64,000 nt of DNA from Pycnopodia helianthoides (taxonomy: Eukaryota > Echinodermata > Asteroidea > Forcipulatida > Asteriidae): positions 14,100,452 to 14,164,451 of the forward strand of contig CM063260.1 in the NCBI GenBank assembly GCA_032158295.1. The letters are read 5' to 3'. The notes beneath the pieces are model-generated. The model was not told the DNA's origin and ran no database searches. It saw only the letters and a list, made by a program, of their open reading frames with translations. The translations under genes were made by a program, and so were the position numbers. Positions 1-13,173 of the stretch are shown piece by piece. Numbering within the stretch: position 1 is the first letter of the stretch; each line of letters starts with the position of its first letter.

Positions 1-2
1 TC

Positions 3-104
<102 letters not shown>

Positions 105-739
105 TGATTCAGAATAAGTAGGTAGGGCTATTGATGCGGGCTGAAAGCCTGTAACCAGTTTGTTTTGGAGGACAAAATAATACGCAAAACTTTTATGCAA
201 AACACAGCAGTGATCTTATAAACTGGCATTCAAATTTTGTTTGTGTGGTGGCGGTGGTCACAGGTGAGACACTTTTGCAGATTGCATGTACACAGACAAC
301 TGTTACACAGAGTGCCTGTGGACATGGTTCAGTGGCAATGGTCAAAGGGCACTGCAAACAATGAACAGATTAACTCTTTGCATGGATTTGTGCCTAATGC
401 CTTTATGTAAGACCTGTTTCTTTCAAACTGTTTGATTATTATTGCCTTGATTACAAAAGAGTGACTGTGCGTCCCAGGGTAAAATAACAAACAGTTAATA
501 TGAGAAATTTGACAATTTTTATAGTAATTTTAACATAGTAATCTTTGTTCAACCTTAATTATTCTAAAACCTAGTCAGTTTCCCTTTTGGTTTATACTAG
601 ATGTTTTAAATAGAGAAATTGCATCCCCTTAAGGTGATCCCCTGGCTGCCGCTTTCCAGGTTGTACCGTAAAAACTTGGATGTGATCCCTGTCTTCACGG
701 CAGTTAACGGTTGTATGGCTTCTGACTGGCACCCCTGGA

Positions 740-830
740 CAAAGATATTGACAAGATAGGGAGACGGCCAACATTGGGCTAGATAATCCGAAGGTCGTTG
801 GTTCAATTCACGCTTAAGTCAATTTGTCTT
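740..830 (+). repeat. Possible tRNA-derived SINE fragment in intron
   Basis: The stretch contains a B-box-like sequence (GGTTCAATTCA, 800-810) preceded by AAGGTCGTT, the arrangement seen in tRNA-derived SINE heads. The A box is not convincing and no poly-A tail is visible. It lies in the intron between the two C1orf50-like exons. Confidence 0.35.
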
Positions 831-1354
831 TGTTCAACCCCAAATTATTTAGTAATTTTAACATAACAAACGTTTATTTTTAGTGGGGGGGAGATGTCCC
901 AATTTTTCGTGTAAAAGGTTTTCAAAATTGAATGTTGCAATTTCTATAAAGTGTACACTACATGAAGGTTTTCTTACATTGAGCTGTGTACACTTTGTAC
1001 CTCCATGTACAAGAAGTCAAGGCTCTGTTGTGAACATGTGATGATGTCATAAGTAACTAGTCTAAAGTATTGAGGCCCTTGCATCACCGTCACTCTCATC
1101 TTCTCTCTGCCACGCACACAATTTTGGAAGTCAATTTGCACGTACAAATTATGGTAGTGGTGTAAACACTGGGTTCGCCCAAAATGCATGGGGACCTTGT
1201 CTTCCAAAATGACACAATTAATATTATTGTGATGATGACTTTCGTGAATTGAGTCAATGCTGAGTATTTTAATAGTTCCTACCCAACCTTATGCTGTGTT
1301 GCCTTCCAAATTCTAGATTGAACTAAAATGATTTTGTTCATCTTTTCTCTTCAG

Positions 1355-1570
1355 GATTGGGGTAAGAGTTGTCCTCATGAGTATCTTGGTTGTTATCGTC
1401 TTGAGTATGATATGTCTTGGACTCCTGAGAAGGACATGGAGAGACGAGGACAAGAAATTGCATTAATCGATAAAGTATTGACATCTCAGGCAAGCTTGAC
1501 GCAAAATCCTGAACCAAACTTCAATGGACTGCTGTATATCAAAGGAAACAATGAAACAGACGAGAAATGA
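1355..1570 (+). CDS. C1orf50: C1orf50-like (DUF2452) protein, terminal coding exon
   Basis: The exon opens after a pyrimidine-rich acceptor (tcttttctcttcag) with DWGKSCPHEYLGCYRLEYD and runs 71 codons to TGA. Recognisable family blocks are SCPHEYLGCYRLEYDMSWTP near its start and PEPNFNGL near its end; both are strongly conserved in animal C1orf50 as I recall it. The last residues (KGNNETDEK) look lineage specific. An AATAAA at about 1648 is a plausible polyadenylation signal. The gene is single-copy type, intact as far as visible, and unrelated to the receptor array downstream. It is useful as a synteny anchor for placing this locus in other genomes. Confidence 0.82.
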   Translation, partial: DWGKSCPHEYLGCYRLEYDMSWTPEKDMERRGQEIALIDKVLTSQASLTQNPEPNFNGLLYIKGNNETDEK

Positions 1571-3458
1571 AAATGAGGAATATACTATTTTTATGGCTGG
1601 CTTTTGTCCATCTTGGGTATTTATGTACTTTCAGATTTGTTTATGGAAATAAATTTAAGACTAGGAGCATGGAGGCATCTGTCTTCATTGCCTTCATAAA
1701 GTATCAGGCCTGTAAATTGATTTTTTTTAAAGATCATTTATTATGTTTGTTTTGTAAATGATCTAGTGATGAAACATTATCTTAAAAACAACAGTAAGTG
1801 TTGGGATTAAAAGTGGAAATAATGTTTTATACATTTTCTTCCTTTAATTGCTTGGTTTTGTTAAAGCCCATGATTAGAGAAAATGAGAAGATAAACGTTT
1901 CAAAATGCTACCAAAGATGACAACTCTTAGATGAGAGTTTCGCTTTAGTTTTAAATATATGGGCTCAATGTCACAAAGAGCTATGATTGATCTATATATA
2001 GATGTGTATCAATTTTAATTGTGATGTCACAATACAAACCGCTATGGTGATATTGACAACTCATCTAAAAGGCAGGGTCATCGTTTGATGTTTGTCAACG
2101 AAATGCTGATTTATAGGCGAAATAATCAACAAAGATATAAAATAGGTCACATGTGGGAAAATTTATGTTGAGAAAACAGCAACAAATCTGTCTCTGTATA
2201 AATTTCATACAGAACGTCGAATCCATCCACGATTAGCGAGGTGCCGCGGGTACCAACCGCATCTCTGGCCGTAGCATTCACAAACTGACACCACGGAAAT
2301 TGGAATCTCCCAAACTAGCCTTGAAGTGAGTTTTGGAGATTCAATTTGTTGACATACTTTTATTGTTTTCTAATTTATTGGGCCATTTGAGACAAAATAA
2401 TTTCGCATGATTCTTACTACCATTACCGTCTTTTTAACTAGGAGGAGTAGGTATTACTTTATTCACCGTCTGTAACTTTGTTTAAAATTCTTTTGATTTT
2501 AAACCTGTGTTACAAAAATTGTAACTATTTTAATTCTGTGAATTGTAAATAAACTAGGCCTATGGTGATATGCCTGCAATTGCGTTTTGTCAAATAGATG
2601 TACATTGACTTTTTTATATCTTATGTGACACCAAGTGATAATGGGCTGAGGAAAACAGCTTTCCGTTACACTCTATAAATTTATTCTGAATCTGAAAAAT
2701 GTAGAGAAGAGAGTGGAGTCCACTTAGTGTTGCTTCTCTAGCATTTAGAAAGTGAAGTGTAAAATATGGACTCAAACTCAAATAAAGCATACAATTCGAA
2801 CATTAGCTGTTAAAGAAAATATTATAATAAGAAAAAACAATTTTGATGTACAAAAGGAGATAACTACGTGAACGCACTGTTATATACCGATTTGAACAAT
2901 GGCGTTCCCGCCAAAAGAATGACAATGGCTGCAGGCTGCATTCTTGTTGCCACACCTTAGAGTATAACTATTTACGAAAATACACCTTAATAAGAGCAAA
3001 CCTTACATGATTTCCTCGATTTCTATTAACCTGAAGGATATCAATAAACATAATATCTAAAATGATGTGAATAAATGGTGTTATATTTACCTTAAAAATG
3101 TGTAGAAGATAGTGAAGTCCATTAGTGTTGCTTGGCTAGCATTTAGTAAGTAAATGGGAAAGTGGGGTCTTGTGAGGGCGCTAGTGTAAACATGTTTAAT
3201 TTGCATAATAAAAGGACATCGGTGGAAGGATATAACTGCAGTAAGTATATTTTAAAATGTACATAAATAAAAGATTTTTGTTTTTGAAGGAATAATTAGT
3301 AAGCTATGTGGGGGATATCTTTATAATTGTCACATTTACATGGGACATCAAACAATAGCCTCATTTGGGTTTGTTTTGTCAAAATGCATGCGTAAAACGC
3401 TCGTCGGTGAAAGACTTGGGGCGTTTTTTGTTGTTGCAGGGAAAAACATTTGGTGCTC

Positions 3459-3742
3459 GATATGGGGCAGAGGGTACCCCCCTTTCTATTTTGTCTTCAT
3501 TGTGTGCCTGCAATCTCAGGAATTCTTTTGAGGATTTATTTTTATTTATTTATTTATTTATTTATTTTTTTATTTTTATTTTATTTTATTTTATTTATTT
3601 ATTTATTTTTTTATTTTTATTTTTTATTTATTTATTTATTTATTTATTTTTTTTTTTTTTTGGGGGGGGAGTTCTATACAAGAGGAAATAGTGTGTTATA
3701 GTATGGGAACATTGGGGGGGGGGGGCTCTGCCCCATATCGGG
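3459..3742. mobile_element. G-rich-ended foldback element, copy 1
   Basis: The left end GATATGGGGCAGAGGGTACC is mirrored at the right by GGCTCTGCCCCATATC. The same element occurs in inverted orientation at 15282-15446, where both ends and flanking blocks (GCCTGCCCGATATGGGG and CAGCACCAA) are recognisable. In this copy a TTTA-type low-complexity tract has expanded inside the element. No coding capacity; consistent with a non-autonomous DNA transposon. Confidence 0.55.
3535..3660. repeat. TTTA/T-rich microsatellite
   Basis: Uninterrupted A/T low-complexity tract of TTTA and TTTTTA units ending in poly-T and then poly-G. It lies inside the foldback element at 3459-3742, which lacks it in its second copy. 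The overlapping ORFs rich in F, I, L and Y are artefacts of this tract. Confidence 0.9.
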
Positions 3743-5236
3743 CAGGCTATAGGGAAAAATCTCCACAGTTGAACAAGGCCCCAATATCACTGAGCATTTT
3801 GGCATACTCAGTACCGTAGCTTAGCACAACAAAGCTGTGCTTACTAGGTAGAATAAGGTTACCAGCCAAAACACTGTGTCACATGTACGATCTGTGACCG
3901 GTATATCATGCTAATGTTTTATGAGGGCTTGTCCGGGGACTTTCAATAACGACAATAATTTATGCCATGTCCTTTTTTTCTTCTTCCCCCCCCCCTTTTT
4001 TTTGATAGGCTAAACAGTTCTATGATATTGTCAAGTTTATGGACGAGAGCAGATCACGGGTGAAAGGAGTAGTTATGAGTCAACTTTCATTTATAAATTT
4101 TTTTCTCGGGTTCTTTTATGTATACACAAACTATTGACCGTCGCATTTTGTCAGAAATTGGACTTAATATGAAAAAATGTGAATCTCTACAAGAACGCCT
4201 ACCCCCGCAAACCCCTATTATATGTAGGAGATTTGGTTGTAATTATTATTTGTTTAAATCCTTCATTGTTAAACTGCCCGAACGAGTATAAACAAACATA
4301 CAGTAACCATTTTAATATGTATTCGATTCTTACAAGAACACTTTTCTTAAGAAATTGTCACATTTGATTAACTAGTATAATAGACATGAAATGATCGGAC
4401 GTGTTCTCGAAATTTTCGATAAACTATGGGTTAAATTTCAGAAAGTACATGTATTTGTGTAAAATATTTTGTTTGTTTTTTATGCTTTAAATCCCACTTA
4501 CCGATGGTTTATGGCGCGATTAAGCCGTTTAGGAGCCGTTTTCCAATTTCTATTTCTGAGTTGACTCGAAATTGTTGGCAAACGTTGGCAACGTTACCTG
4601 GTAACGTTACCTGGTAACCATTGTTAAGGGTGCACGTGCACCCCACCAAATAGGAGAAAACAGAGCATCGAGCTCATTCATTTTAATTTTTTGTAGGCCC
4701 CTCAAAATATTCTATATTAGACAGATTTGAGAGCCCCCAGAAAGTGTTTCAGTGTAAACATTTTACCCAATTGTGACCTTGGGGTTGTTGACTTCCAACT
4801 TGAGGTATTTTGGATGACATACATGTAGGCCCTGAAATAAATGGTCCTATTTGCTGAGAGGTGTAGGGACATTTTTCATGATTGATGCTCGGACGTTTTG
4901 AAAATTACACCTGTGTAGGGGTGTTTTTTATTTGGAGGGAGAATAACTTGACGGGCCCAGGGACTCCCCATATCAAACTGAGCAGAGAATAACAGTTCAA
5001 GAGTTAATTAATAATTTTCCCTTTACTGTTAAAACTTAAAAGCTGTGAGACTTCTAAGTATTTTTCGTGTATTTTTGAATATTTAGCATTTTGCAATGTA
5101 TGCTATGAGAGATTATTTGGTGGGGTGCACCCTTAGAAATCATTACCAAAGGTTACTCTTTGTTGTACCCCTTGTTGTACGATCCCATGTAGGCACTGCC
5201 AGTGGGAAATTACATGGTGCCAAGTACTGTTCAATA

Positions 5237-8200
5237 ATGGCGTCACACCCACTTTCAAGTCTAACGAATATATTGGTTTTAACAGCTATCGGAATTATGA
5301 CACCCCATAAAGACGGTACTGCTGTTCTTGCTCAAGCAACAGGATATAACTTTACGGTAAGAATTGGTCATATAAACCTTTTAAATACCAACTCATGTCC
5401 ATTTCGATAAATAGTTTGAACACGACCGTTGTCGAACACACATACATGGACTTTACACAGCACGTTATCGCATGGGATGTGAAACATTGTTATGGCTCCT
5501 CATTGAAATTTATTTAATAACAAAACGAATATCTTGTTAATGTTCCAAATCAGGAACAGATGCAGGAGTTTTATTAGGGGGCACACCTATTTGTTCTCAA
5601 ATGTTTCACATGTCCATGCGGAGACTATACCCATGTTCCATTGGTTATTGCACATAGGCCCCCTATGCCTACATGACTAAGTTTGATCCTTGCCGGGCCG
5701 GACTTCGATTGTGTCGTCTCTTTCAGAAAGAGATTGCATTTCTTCTGGTTAGGAACATGCATGTGATGAGAAGGTTACAATGTAGTGTTCTTTATTTACC
5801 ATCGATAGTACTATGGCAGGTTTGAAACGTTCCGTCTGTCCGTTCACCTGATGGTGCTACGGCATGGTACAACTTTTCTTTACGCCACAGACTTTGCAGA
5901 GTCTTTATTTCTTAATTTCTTTATTTCTTTATTTCTTTGTTTCTTTATTTCTTAGTATTTCTTAGTATTTCTTTGTTTCTCTACCTAGTTAAAAATTCGA
6001 GTGTCGCTATATTTGCCTTTTAATTATTTTTTCCCTGTCTAAAATAGGGGAAAAAGTCGTTCCACGCCATACCACCCACAGGGAAATGGGTAGACAGGTC
6101 GTTTATAACCTGTCAGTATGTGTGGTCTGTTAGACTACATCTTAACCTTCTCACCCAATACATGTTCTAACCAGTAGACTTGTAATCTCCTTCAAAAAGA
6201 AGAACTAAGACAAAACCCAAACCCACCTTTGTTTAATAGATTTCAAATTTGCATCGGTGTAAAAAGATTATTATTTGTTTTTACCTATACACTGATGTGT
6301 GTTAAGCTGACACTGTATAGTCAGTAATTTCCAAGATCCTGTGAATCGGGATCCACAGCCATATTACTCGGTGGGATTCGAACCCACGACCTTTGCCATT
6401 CTAGAGTAGATGTCTCACAATAAGACCAATGAGATTACCCGGCAACTAGAGGCAGTTCGAATCCTTTATATTTTAGCAGCGGATACTGCAACCCTTGTGT
6501 ATTAAATTGTGTATTTCCATGGACATACTTCACAAATGATTTTTACCATTTTCAAATATCAGTACTAAGATGTACCGTCACTTTGGTTTGAATCCATTCT
6601 CATCAGGGATCTTGGAAAACATTTACATTCTAGGTTTCTTTAATAGTAGTAGTTGTTGAGGTTGTGTGGCTTTGTACGCACTGCTACCACAGAACGCAAG
6701 TTACTAAATAACGATGCTTTTGATTTTCATTCTTTATATAACATAGTACTTTATAGTGATGAGGACACTTTCAATAACAACACAAATTTACACAAGTTTT
6801 CGACTAAAACAACGGTGAAGTTAAGATACATCTTTAAAGGGTCACACAAGGGGTGAATCTTTTCAGGGGGCACCTTAGCCCAGGTTGGACTCCTCCGTTA
6901 CGTACAACGCGACATGCAGAGTCCAGGGTATAAACTAGGTTCTCTATCATTGCGAAACATTTTGATAACAAAATATTTTCATATTTGTACCTAGTGGAGG
7001 AAGCTGAAGCTTCGTTTACATATTCATTATGTCTGGAATTCCATGAATGCTGGGTTTAGAATGATTAGTTTTATCCTTGGGTGACAATATTTGAGAAAAT
7101 TTAATGAAAACTGACGTCGCTCTTGTAACTTCCGGTGTAACTGGAATAAATTGTAATTGTAACTTCCGGTATAACTGGACATTTGAATAAATGTGTAGCA
7201 AATAAATAAATAAATAACTCGCTTGTGAAGACTTTCGAGACCGATCACCCCTGGGAACGAGGTTAGCCACGCTCGTTCGTGCAGCACTTTCTTCATGTGA
7301 CGGCCGGGGGTTGTCAATGTATGTCGCATGTCGCATTTTTTTGCATGTCGGGCATGCGCGCATATTATAGCCACACGGGCAATTGGTACATGATGAAGTA
7401 TAGAACTCCGATTTATTTTCTGAAATAATGTCACCCATGGATTATTTGTGGAACCATCAAAAGTGTATTTTAGGTCACAAAGAATAAATGAGGGAATTTC
7501 CAGCTTCTTAAATCAGGTAAAAATATTTTTAAACATCGTAGAAAAGCTTTATACCCAGGACATCAGTGCAGTGCAACGGATACTGACGTCCTACCGGGCA
7601 CCTCTGGGCAATTAAAACTAGTTTTTTTGCAGCGCTCTTTTTTCATGCCGTTTTTTATGTGGATGTAAGCACAAACTCATTTCAAATGGGGGGGGGGGGG
7701 GGGGTAGGGGCTCCCTCATTGCGCCCCTCCCCCCTTAGTAATACGCCACTGCTGTAAAAACCGAAACAGATTTATACTATGAGTTTCGGCTCATTCTAGT
7801 GTGGTTATAATTTCATGGCACCCACAGTGCCCATGTGGATGGAAAAGCTGCAATCAAATTTCCTTGAATAATTAAATAGCAACAATATGAAATCAGACCA
7901 AATGAGTCACCGAATAAATGACCTTTATAACACTAATCGTATGACAAACTGTGTGTCCATGACTCATAAACCACCCAAACAAACTTGTTGTTTTCTTTGG
8001 TTTTAGAAGTGCACAACAGATGCCCCGGACAAGTACTTTTACGTGAAACTTCTTAATGACAAAATAGAAATCCAAGTTGAATACTGCGGCGCAGGAAAAT
8101 TCTATAACTATACGTATTTATTACTTCCGTAAGTATTTACTTTCCTGATTTTTGTTCAGACAAAAAGTGGCAGAAAATGGATGTCGGCAAAAAAATTAAA

Positions 8201-10469
8201 ATAATAATAAGATACCAATGCAAATTAAAAGAAGAGCCAATTAGTGTCACAGTGTTGCCAATCAGTAATAAAATAATTATGTTATCGACAATCCGTAATT
8301 ATAACACGTCATGAGTGACTAGTAATGATTCATCACACAATCAGTGTTCTAACAGCTCGACGTTTCGATCAGTCCCCGCTGATTATCTTCACGAGAAAAG
8401 CTAATTTCCGACCACACAAACGTTCAAATCCCACTTCATTATTTTTCAGTGAAATTTGGATTGAAGTGGTCGAGAACTTGTTTCATTTCCAATACATCAG
8501 AACCTGAAGATTGTAATTTTTAACTACACCGTGGTCAACATAATTTTAAAAGTCTGTGCTAACTTGTATACCAACGAGTGTTTATTAGTGCTTGATATTG
8601 GTAAAACAAAAAATTGTAAGTGATACTTTTTCGTTTTGAGTTTTTTAATCTGACTTGATGAAAACACTTTGTTTGATTGGTTTTAGTAATCTACACACAG
8701 GCTGCAAAATTTGCCCGAAAGGCACCTTCCAGGACAAGAAAAATGCCTGTCCACTCTGTAAAGCATGCACTGTCTGTGCAGAGGATGAGACCGAGGTATG
8801 GTGACGTAACGCATGACATCATAATGTACATAATACACACAAAGTCAAAAACTGGCTGGCACAAAGTGTAAACAACATTTTAGATTGCAAAATATTTACT
8901 TAATTGTGTGATGTTCTTTCAGGGACACCACAGATGTATGTCCATGCCACCATTGACGTTATTATAATCTCTGTATTTGAACTCATAATTTGATCTCTAT
9001 TAGGTGGATTTTTGTGTACCCCTAGAGGACAGAGTGTGTATTAAAACCAGTGTCTCACCTGCTCAGCCTAATACAACATGGTACGAGGAATCCACTGCAG
9101 GGTATAACGGGACAATGGGTATAACGAGGACACTGCCGGCAGGTATTACTATTACGTCTAATTTAAGTATTATAAGAAGTTACATTGATAATTAAGACGG
9201 CTGATAACGACCTGCAATAATGCTAATATTAACTTATATATTACATATGTTTTTTCTCAAAAATAAATCCCTCCACAACGTTCAATGAGGTAGGCTTATT
9301 GGCTAAAAATGTATTGATATTTATGTCGGTGAATTCAAAGCAGGCCTGGAATTACACGGGGGCAGCAGGGGCCAATGCCTGGCATTGGCATTAGCGCCCC
9401 TTCAAAAGTTTCCCATATAGATGAAAATCCAGGCCTGCAAAGATGGCTTCATCGTGATTTAGGTCTGTTTATTTACGCAAATACTGTACTTTTTTATAAG
9501 CTCAACTTTAACGTTTTCGCATTTATTTTTCCGGTATTCCTCCTGAAGATGCTGTTTCAGCATACACTACGGACGTAACGGACGATAATGTAACACCACG
9601 AGAGCAATGCCCTTGCAAACCAGGTAGTTTTTTATTACCGGTATGATCATTTTCTTGAAAAATTTTGCCTTGGAAATCGCTATATGTAAACAAACTTTTT
9701 TTAAAGCAGTTTTAAAACATAATGCTGAGTTTTTGTTTGCGTGCAGGTGTATCGATTATTGTATCGATTATTGTTATCTTCTGTATTTCCGTTGGAACAA
9801 ATTGTGTTACCGTAGTCTACCTGTGCCGGAAACTACGAGGTAAATTTGTGTGGTTTGTTTTCTTGTATTTTGAAGCATATTGTATGATTGTTTCTTTTAT
9901 TGCGAAATTTAAAATTAGAATACTTTGTACAAGTCAACGTAAAACCATAATACATGTATATATAATGATTGTGTATTAATTCTGAAAAGTTATAATGTAT
10001 GTACCTTGTACATGTATATTCTGTTAGTGTGAAATACATGTCAAAAATTTCAAATGTCAACTATGTCAACTTTTACAAAAAGTGCATCGATAAAATGTTC
10101 TTGTTGTATGAACAGATGTTACAGATCCTCTAACCATTAAGATCAGATCAGCACATTTTACGAAACACGAGACACACTTATTAGTTGTAATTATTGCTCA
10201 CCTTGTCAAACATCACATATCACATTATTATTTGTTGTGCTTTGTGTTTGAATTTAATTCAGTTTGGAGAGGCAGTTTTTTTTTATTCAATGTGCAATGT
10301 AAAGTCGTTCTAGATGTCCCTTTGTTGAGCACCACCTCACTCACCATCGATTGCTTTTTGTGTTATGAACATACGTTTTAAAACTTGTTGAAATGATTGT
10401 TCGGGATATTATTTGATTATTACAGAGATTGAAGAACTAAACAAGATGAATCCTCGCAAAGTGACATGA
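5237..10469 (+). CDS. TNFR-like type I receptor, main exons (short-tail isoform)
   Basis: I assemble seven exons whose phases all agree: 5237-5356 (ATG in a good context, hydrophobic LTNILVLTAIGIM signal-like stretch, phase 0 end), 8007-8128, 8687-8795, 9004-9142, 9549-9623, 9747-9839 and 10426-10469 ending in TGA. The 8687 exon encodes a cysteine-rich block, CKICPKGTF followed by CPLCKACTVC, in the style of a TNF-receptor CRD. The 9004 exon adds two more cysteines and an N-glycosylation site. The 9747 exon is a single TM segment (GVSIIVSIIVIFCISVG and following) ending in basic RKLR. The last exon gives a 14-residue tail EIEELNKMNPRKVT. All junctions from 9142 onward are phase 1. Exon 1 is the weakest call, because a 2.6-kb intron separates it from the rest. 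No death domain is visible. It could be another Cys-rich receptor class. Confidence 0.6.
6300..6442 (-). mobile_element. tRNA-derived SINE
   Basis: On the minus strand a perfect pol III B box (GGTTCGAATCC, complement of 6374-6384) follows a tRNA-like region beginning GCCGGGTAATCTCATTGG, about 55 bases upstream. The tRNA fold is imperfect and the similarity continues past the 3' end, so a SINE is likelier than a functional tRNA gene. Confidence 0.55.
7680..7740. repeat. Poly-G tract with C-rich flank
   Basis: A run of about 18 G residues is followed by a C-rich stretch (CGCCCCTCCCCCC). Similar G or C runs recur at 15300-15310, 15416-15428, 17457-17472, 18468-18479, 29208-29218, 37368-37379 and 43252-43264, several within repeated elements. 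Confidence 0.7.
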
Positions 10470-11008
10470 GATTTTATGATGGCCCCAAGTCAATTTTCCC
10501 CAAGAGATGCATTCTTTTAAGAAGATTTGAAGGCTCAAGGAGATTTTCAGAAAATCCTGAAATCAGAAAAGATCCTGGGAAATTTGTCTTAAGATATTTC
10601 TTTTTTGGAGCACCACTTCACTCACTTTATCGACTTCGATATAATACTGCTTTTTGTGTATGTGTTATGGACATCACAGTTCAAAACTTATCAAGTTGAA
10701 GTTTACACCTCATCATTGAGTTCAAACTTTAACATTGAGTTCAAAACTCATCAATGAGTACAAATCTTATCAACCTTGTCATTGCCCTCCCCCAACTCAC
10801 CAATATGTTTGATTTAAGTTCCGTTCAGACAGGCAGTTGTTATCTCCTTAAAAAGTCCTTCTACATTCGCATATTTAGCAGCAACTCAATCAAATTTACA
10901 AGAGGTCTTATTCATCACTTCTGATTTATGCTTAATGTATGTGTTATGAACATAAATATATTAAAAAATATGTTGACATGAAAGTTTTACTTTGTTTGTG
11001 CCTCCTAG

Positions 11009-11035
11009 CTGCAGCAGGAAACAATGGAGCTGGAG
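11009..11035 (+). CDS. TNFR-like gene, candidate cytoplasmic micro-exon 1 (27 nt)
   Basis: Twenty-seven bases lie between a pyrimidine-rich acceptor (TTTGTGCCTCCTAG) and a donor (GAG|gtaacg). Read in phase 1, matching the end of the TM exon, it encodes AAGNNGAG. Its intron/exon border and sequence resemble the 39-nt exon at 11798 (CTGAAGCAGGGAGCAATGG), so the two are probably ancient duplicates. It is symmetric (phase 1-1), so inclusion or skipping keeps frame. It is supported only by splice-site consensus and phase. Confidence 0.45.
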
Positions 11036-11797
11036 GTAACGTATGTGAGTCAAACACTTCATTCATAAATACAAACCTCGACATTGAGTTCAAAACTTGT
11101 TAACTTGAGTTTAAACTTCCTCATTGACTTAAATCTCATCATTGAGTTCAAAACTTATCATTCTACATTTAGTTACACCTAATATTGAAATCAAACCCCA
11201 TATGAGTTCAAGTTTTATCACTGATTATTACAGCTATATTAATGAGAATGGTAAAGAGATAAGGGCAATTCCACATTTATGGCAAAAAGATAACTTTGTA
11301 AGACAAGAGTGAGACAAAAGTAACTATTTTGTCGCAGTCTTTTCCCGTACATTCCAAAGCTGTTCATGACTGTTCAAAGCAAAACATATTTAATTAACCC
11401 GTGACCTTTAGAAATTACAAATTCATTTGAAAAGGTTTTACGTGTGTAACAAAAACAGACATTTGGTCTGGAAAGTGAAGAAAGAATTTTGATAAAATTA
11501 CAAAATATTTCGCCAGTAAGAGAGGCATGTTAGAGGGAGACAAAAGCAACTATTTTGTCGCAGATTTTTCTGTACAAGCCTCATTTGATTGAGATTTTTG
11601 ATGGGCCCTTGTCAAACTTCCCAAAATAGCAGCCCAACAATGAGTACAAACAGCATCATTGAGTACAAATCTTATCAACCATGTCATTGCCCCCCCCCAA
11701 ACTAACCAACCTGTTTGATTTAAGTTCAGTGTGATATGAACTTAAATGTTTTAACATAATGTTGAAATGAAAGTTTTATTTTATTTGGGCCTCCTAG

Positions 11798-11836
11798 CTG
11801 AAGCAGGGAGCAATGGATCTGTAGGTGAAGATGAAG
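11798..11836 (+). CDS. TNFR-like gene, micro-exon 2a (39 nt)
   Basis: Acceptor GGGCCTCCTAG and donor GAAG|gtgagt flank 39 bases that in phase 1 encode AEAGSNGSVGEDE. It is symmetric, so optional. An identical copy lies in the second tandem unit (13174-13212). Confidence 0.5.
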
Positions 11837-12411
11837 GTGAGTCAAACATGTGTTATAAACTTAAATCATTTATATTATGTTGAAATGTAAGTTTTATTTT
11901 TGCTACGTCCTCGACCAACCGATGCAAGACGTTTATAGGAAATAACAATTGTAAATAAGTCATACAAACATTGGACATTTTTTTTAAAACTTGTAATTCC
12001 CAATAGCCAGGGAAGGGGCTTTCTTAATTTTGGCTGACATTTATCCCTAAGGGTCTGTAGAATTGGTATCTGGACAATATTGGGCCAACCAATTTATTTT
12101 ACTATGACTTCTACCAAATGATAACAACAATATTTATGTTATTGTTGACGTTACATACATATACATTTTAAAGATGGAAACCTTACCACTGAGTACATAC
12201 CTCAGCAGTGAGTAAAAACCTACAATTGAATGCATAGCACACCATCGTGGATAAACCTCGTTATTGGGGAGAAACCTCCATGAAAAGAAAACTCACTGAC
12301 TTCCATTACTAGCTAAAACCTCAACAATTAGTTGTTTAATTAAAGAACTGTATCATCACCAATGCAAGGGTTGTATTGCTAAAATGTTAACTTATATTTT
12401 GATTGTTACAG

Positions 12412-12444
12412 CTGATCAGTCCGCTGCACCCTTGATGCTTGGTG
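12412..12444 (+). CDS. TNFR-like gene, micro-exon 3a (33 nt)
   Basis: A TTTTGATTGTTACAG acceptor and a perfect GGTG|gtgagt donor enclose 33 bases encoding ADQSAAPLMLG in phase 1. Symmetric; duplicated exactly at 13787-13819. Confidence 0.5.
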
Positions 12445-13173
12445 GTGAGTATTAACACCACTGAGTACTAAACACCTTACCAATGAGTACAAGCTTTATC
12501 ATTGAGTTCAAAACTCCTCATTCTACATTTAGTTCAAATCTAATACTGAATTCAAACCGCATATGAGTGCAAGTCATTGAGTTCAAATCTCATCACTGAT
12601 TATTACAGCTATAGTAATGAGAATGGTAAAGAGATAAGGGCAATTCCACATTTATGGCAAAAAGATAACTTTGTAAGACAAGAGTGAGACAAAAGTAACT
12701 ATTTTGTCGCAGTCTTTTCCCGTACATTCCAAAGCTGTTCATGACTGTTCAAAGCAAAACATATTTAATTAACCCGTGACCTTTAGAAATTACAAATTCA
12801 TTTGAAAAGGTTTTACGTGTGTAACAAAAACAGACATTTGGTCTGGAAAGTGAAGAAAGAATTTTGATAAAATTACAAAATATTTCGCCAGCAAGAGAGG
12901 CATGTTAGAGGGAGACAAAAGCAACTATTTTGTCGCAGATTTTTCTGTACAAGCCTCATTTGATTGAGATTTTTGATGGGCCCTTGTCAAACTTCCCAAA
13001 AGAGCAGCCCAACAATGAGTACAAACAGCATCATTGAGTACAAATCTTATCAACCATGTCATTGCCCCCCCCCCAAACTAACCAACCTGTTTGATTTAAG
13101 TTCAGTGTGATATGAACTTAAATGTTTTAACATAATGTTGAAATGAAAGTTTTATTTTATTTGGGCCTCCTAG

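Larger units (their letters stand above)
1571..5236. other. Intergenic region between C1orf50-like and TNFR-like genes
   Basis: No supportable coding sequence. It holds a possible polyadenylation site near 1648, an A/T-rich TTTA-type low-complexity tract at about 3535-3660, an inverted-repeat element at 3459-3742, and a degenerate MITE-like fragment at about 3775-3900 (GGCCCCAATATCACTGAGC and TTAGCACAAC blocks). Two similar phrases around 2690-2760 and 3100-3150 (GTAGAAGAx AGTGxAGTCCA and TAGCATTTAG) suggest an old local duplication. Short ORFs at 3340-3701 are low-complexity artefacts. Confidence 0.6.
5357..8006 (+). other. First intron of the TNFR-like gene
   Basis: No coding exon could be supported. 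It contains a TTTCTTTA-type microsatellite (about 5906-5972), a tRNA-derived SINE on the minus strand (about 6300-6442), a fragment sharing CGATCACCCCTGGGAACGAG with the MITE at 16441-16544 (about 7238-7266), and a poly-G run near 7687-7705. Additional small exons could be hidden here. Confidence 0.5.

Noticed and set aside
3340..3701. Three overlapping plus-strand ORFs rich in F, I, L and Y
   Set aside because: They translate a TTTA/T low-complexity tract inside a transposable element.
6361..6442. Functional tRNA gene on the minus strand
   Set aside because: The B box is perfect, but the A box and acceptor stem are poor and SINE-like sequence continues beyond it.
7016..7438. 140-codon minus-strand ORF
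   Set aside because: No domain recognised; a second, shifted minus-strand ORF overlaps it; it contains a fragment of a dispersed repeat.
10426..10699. Second ORF (10466-10699) as continuation of the TNFR-like tail
   Set aside because: It is in a different frame from the phase-1 exon, which stops at 10469, and no splice site links the two.
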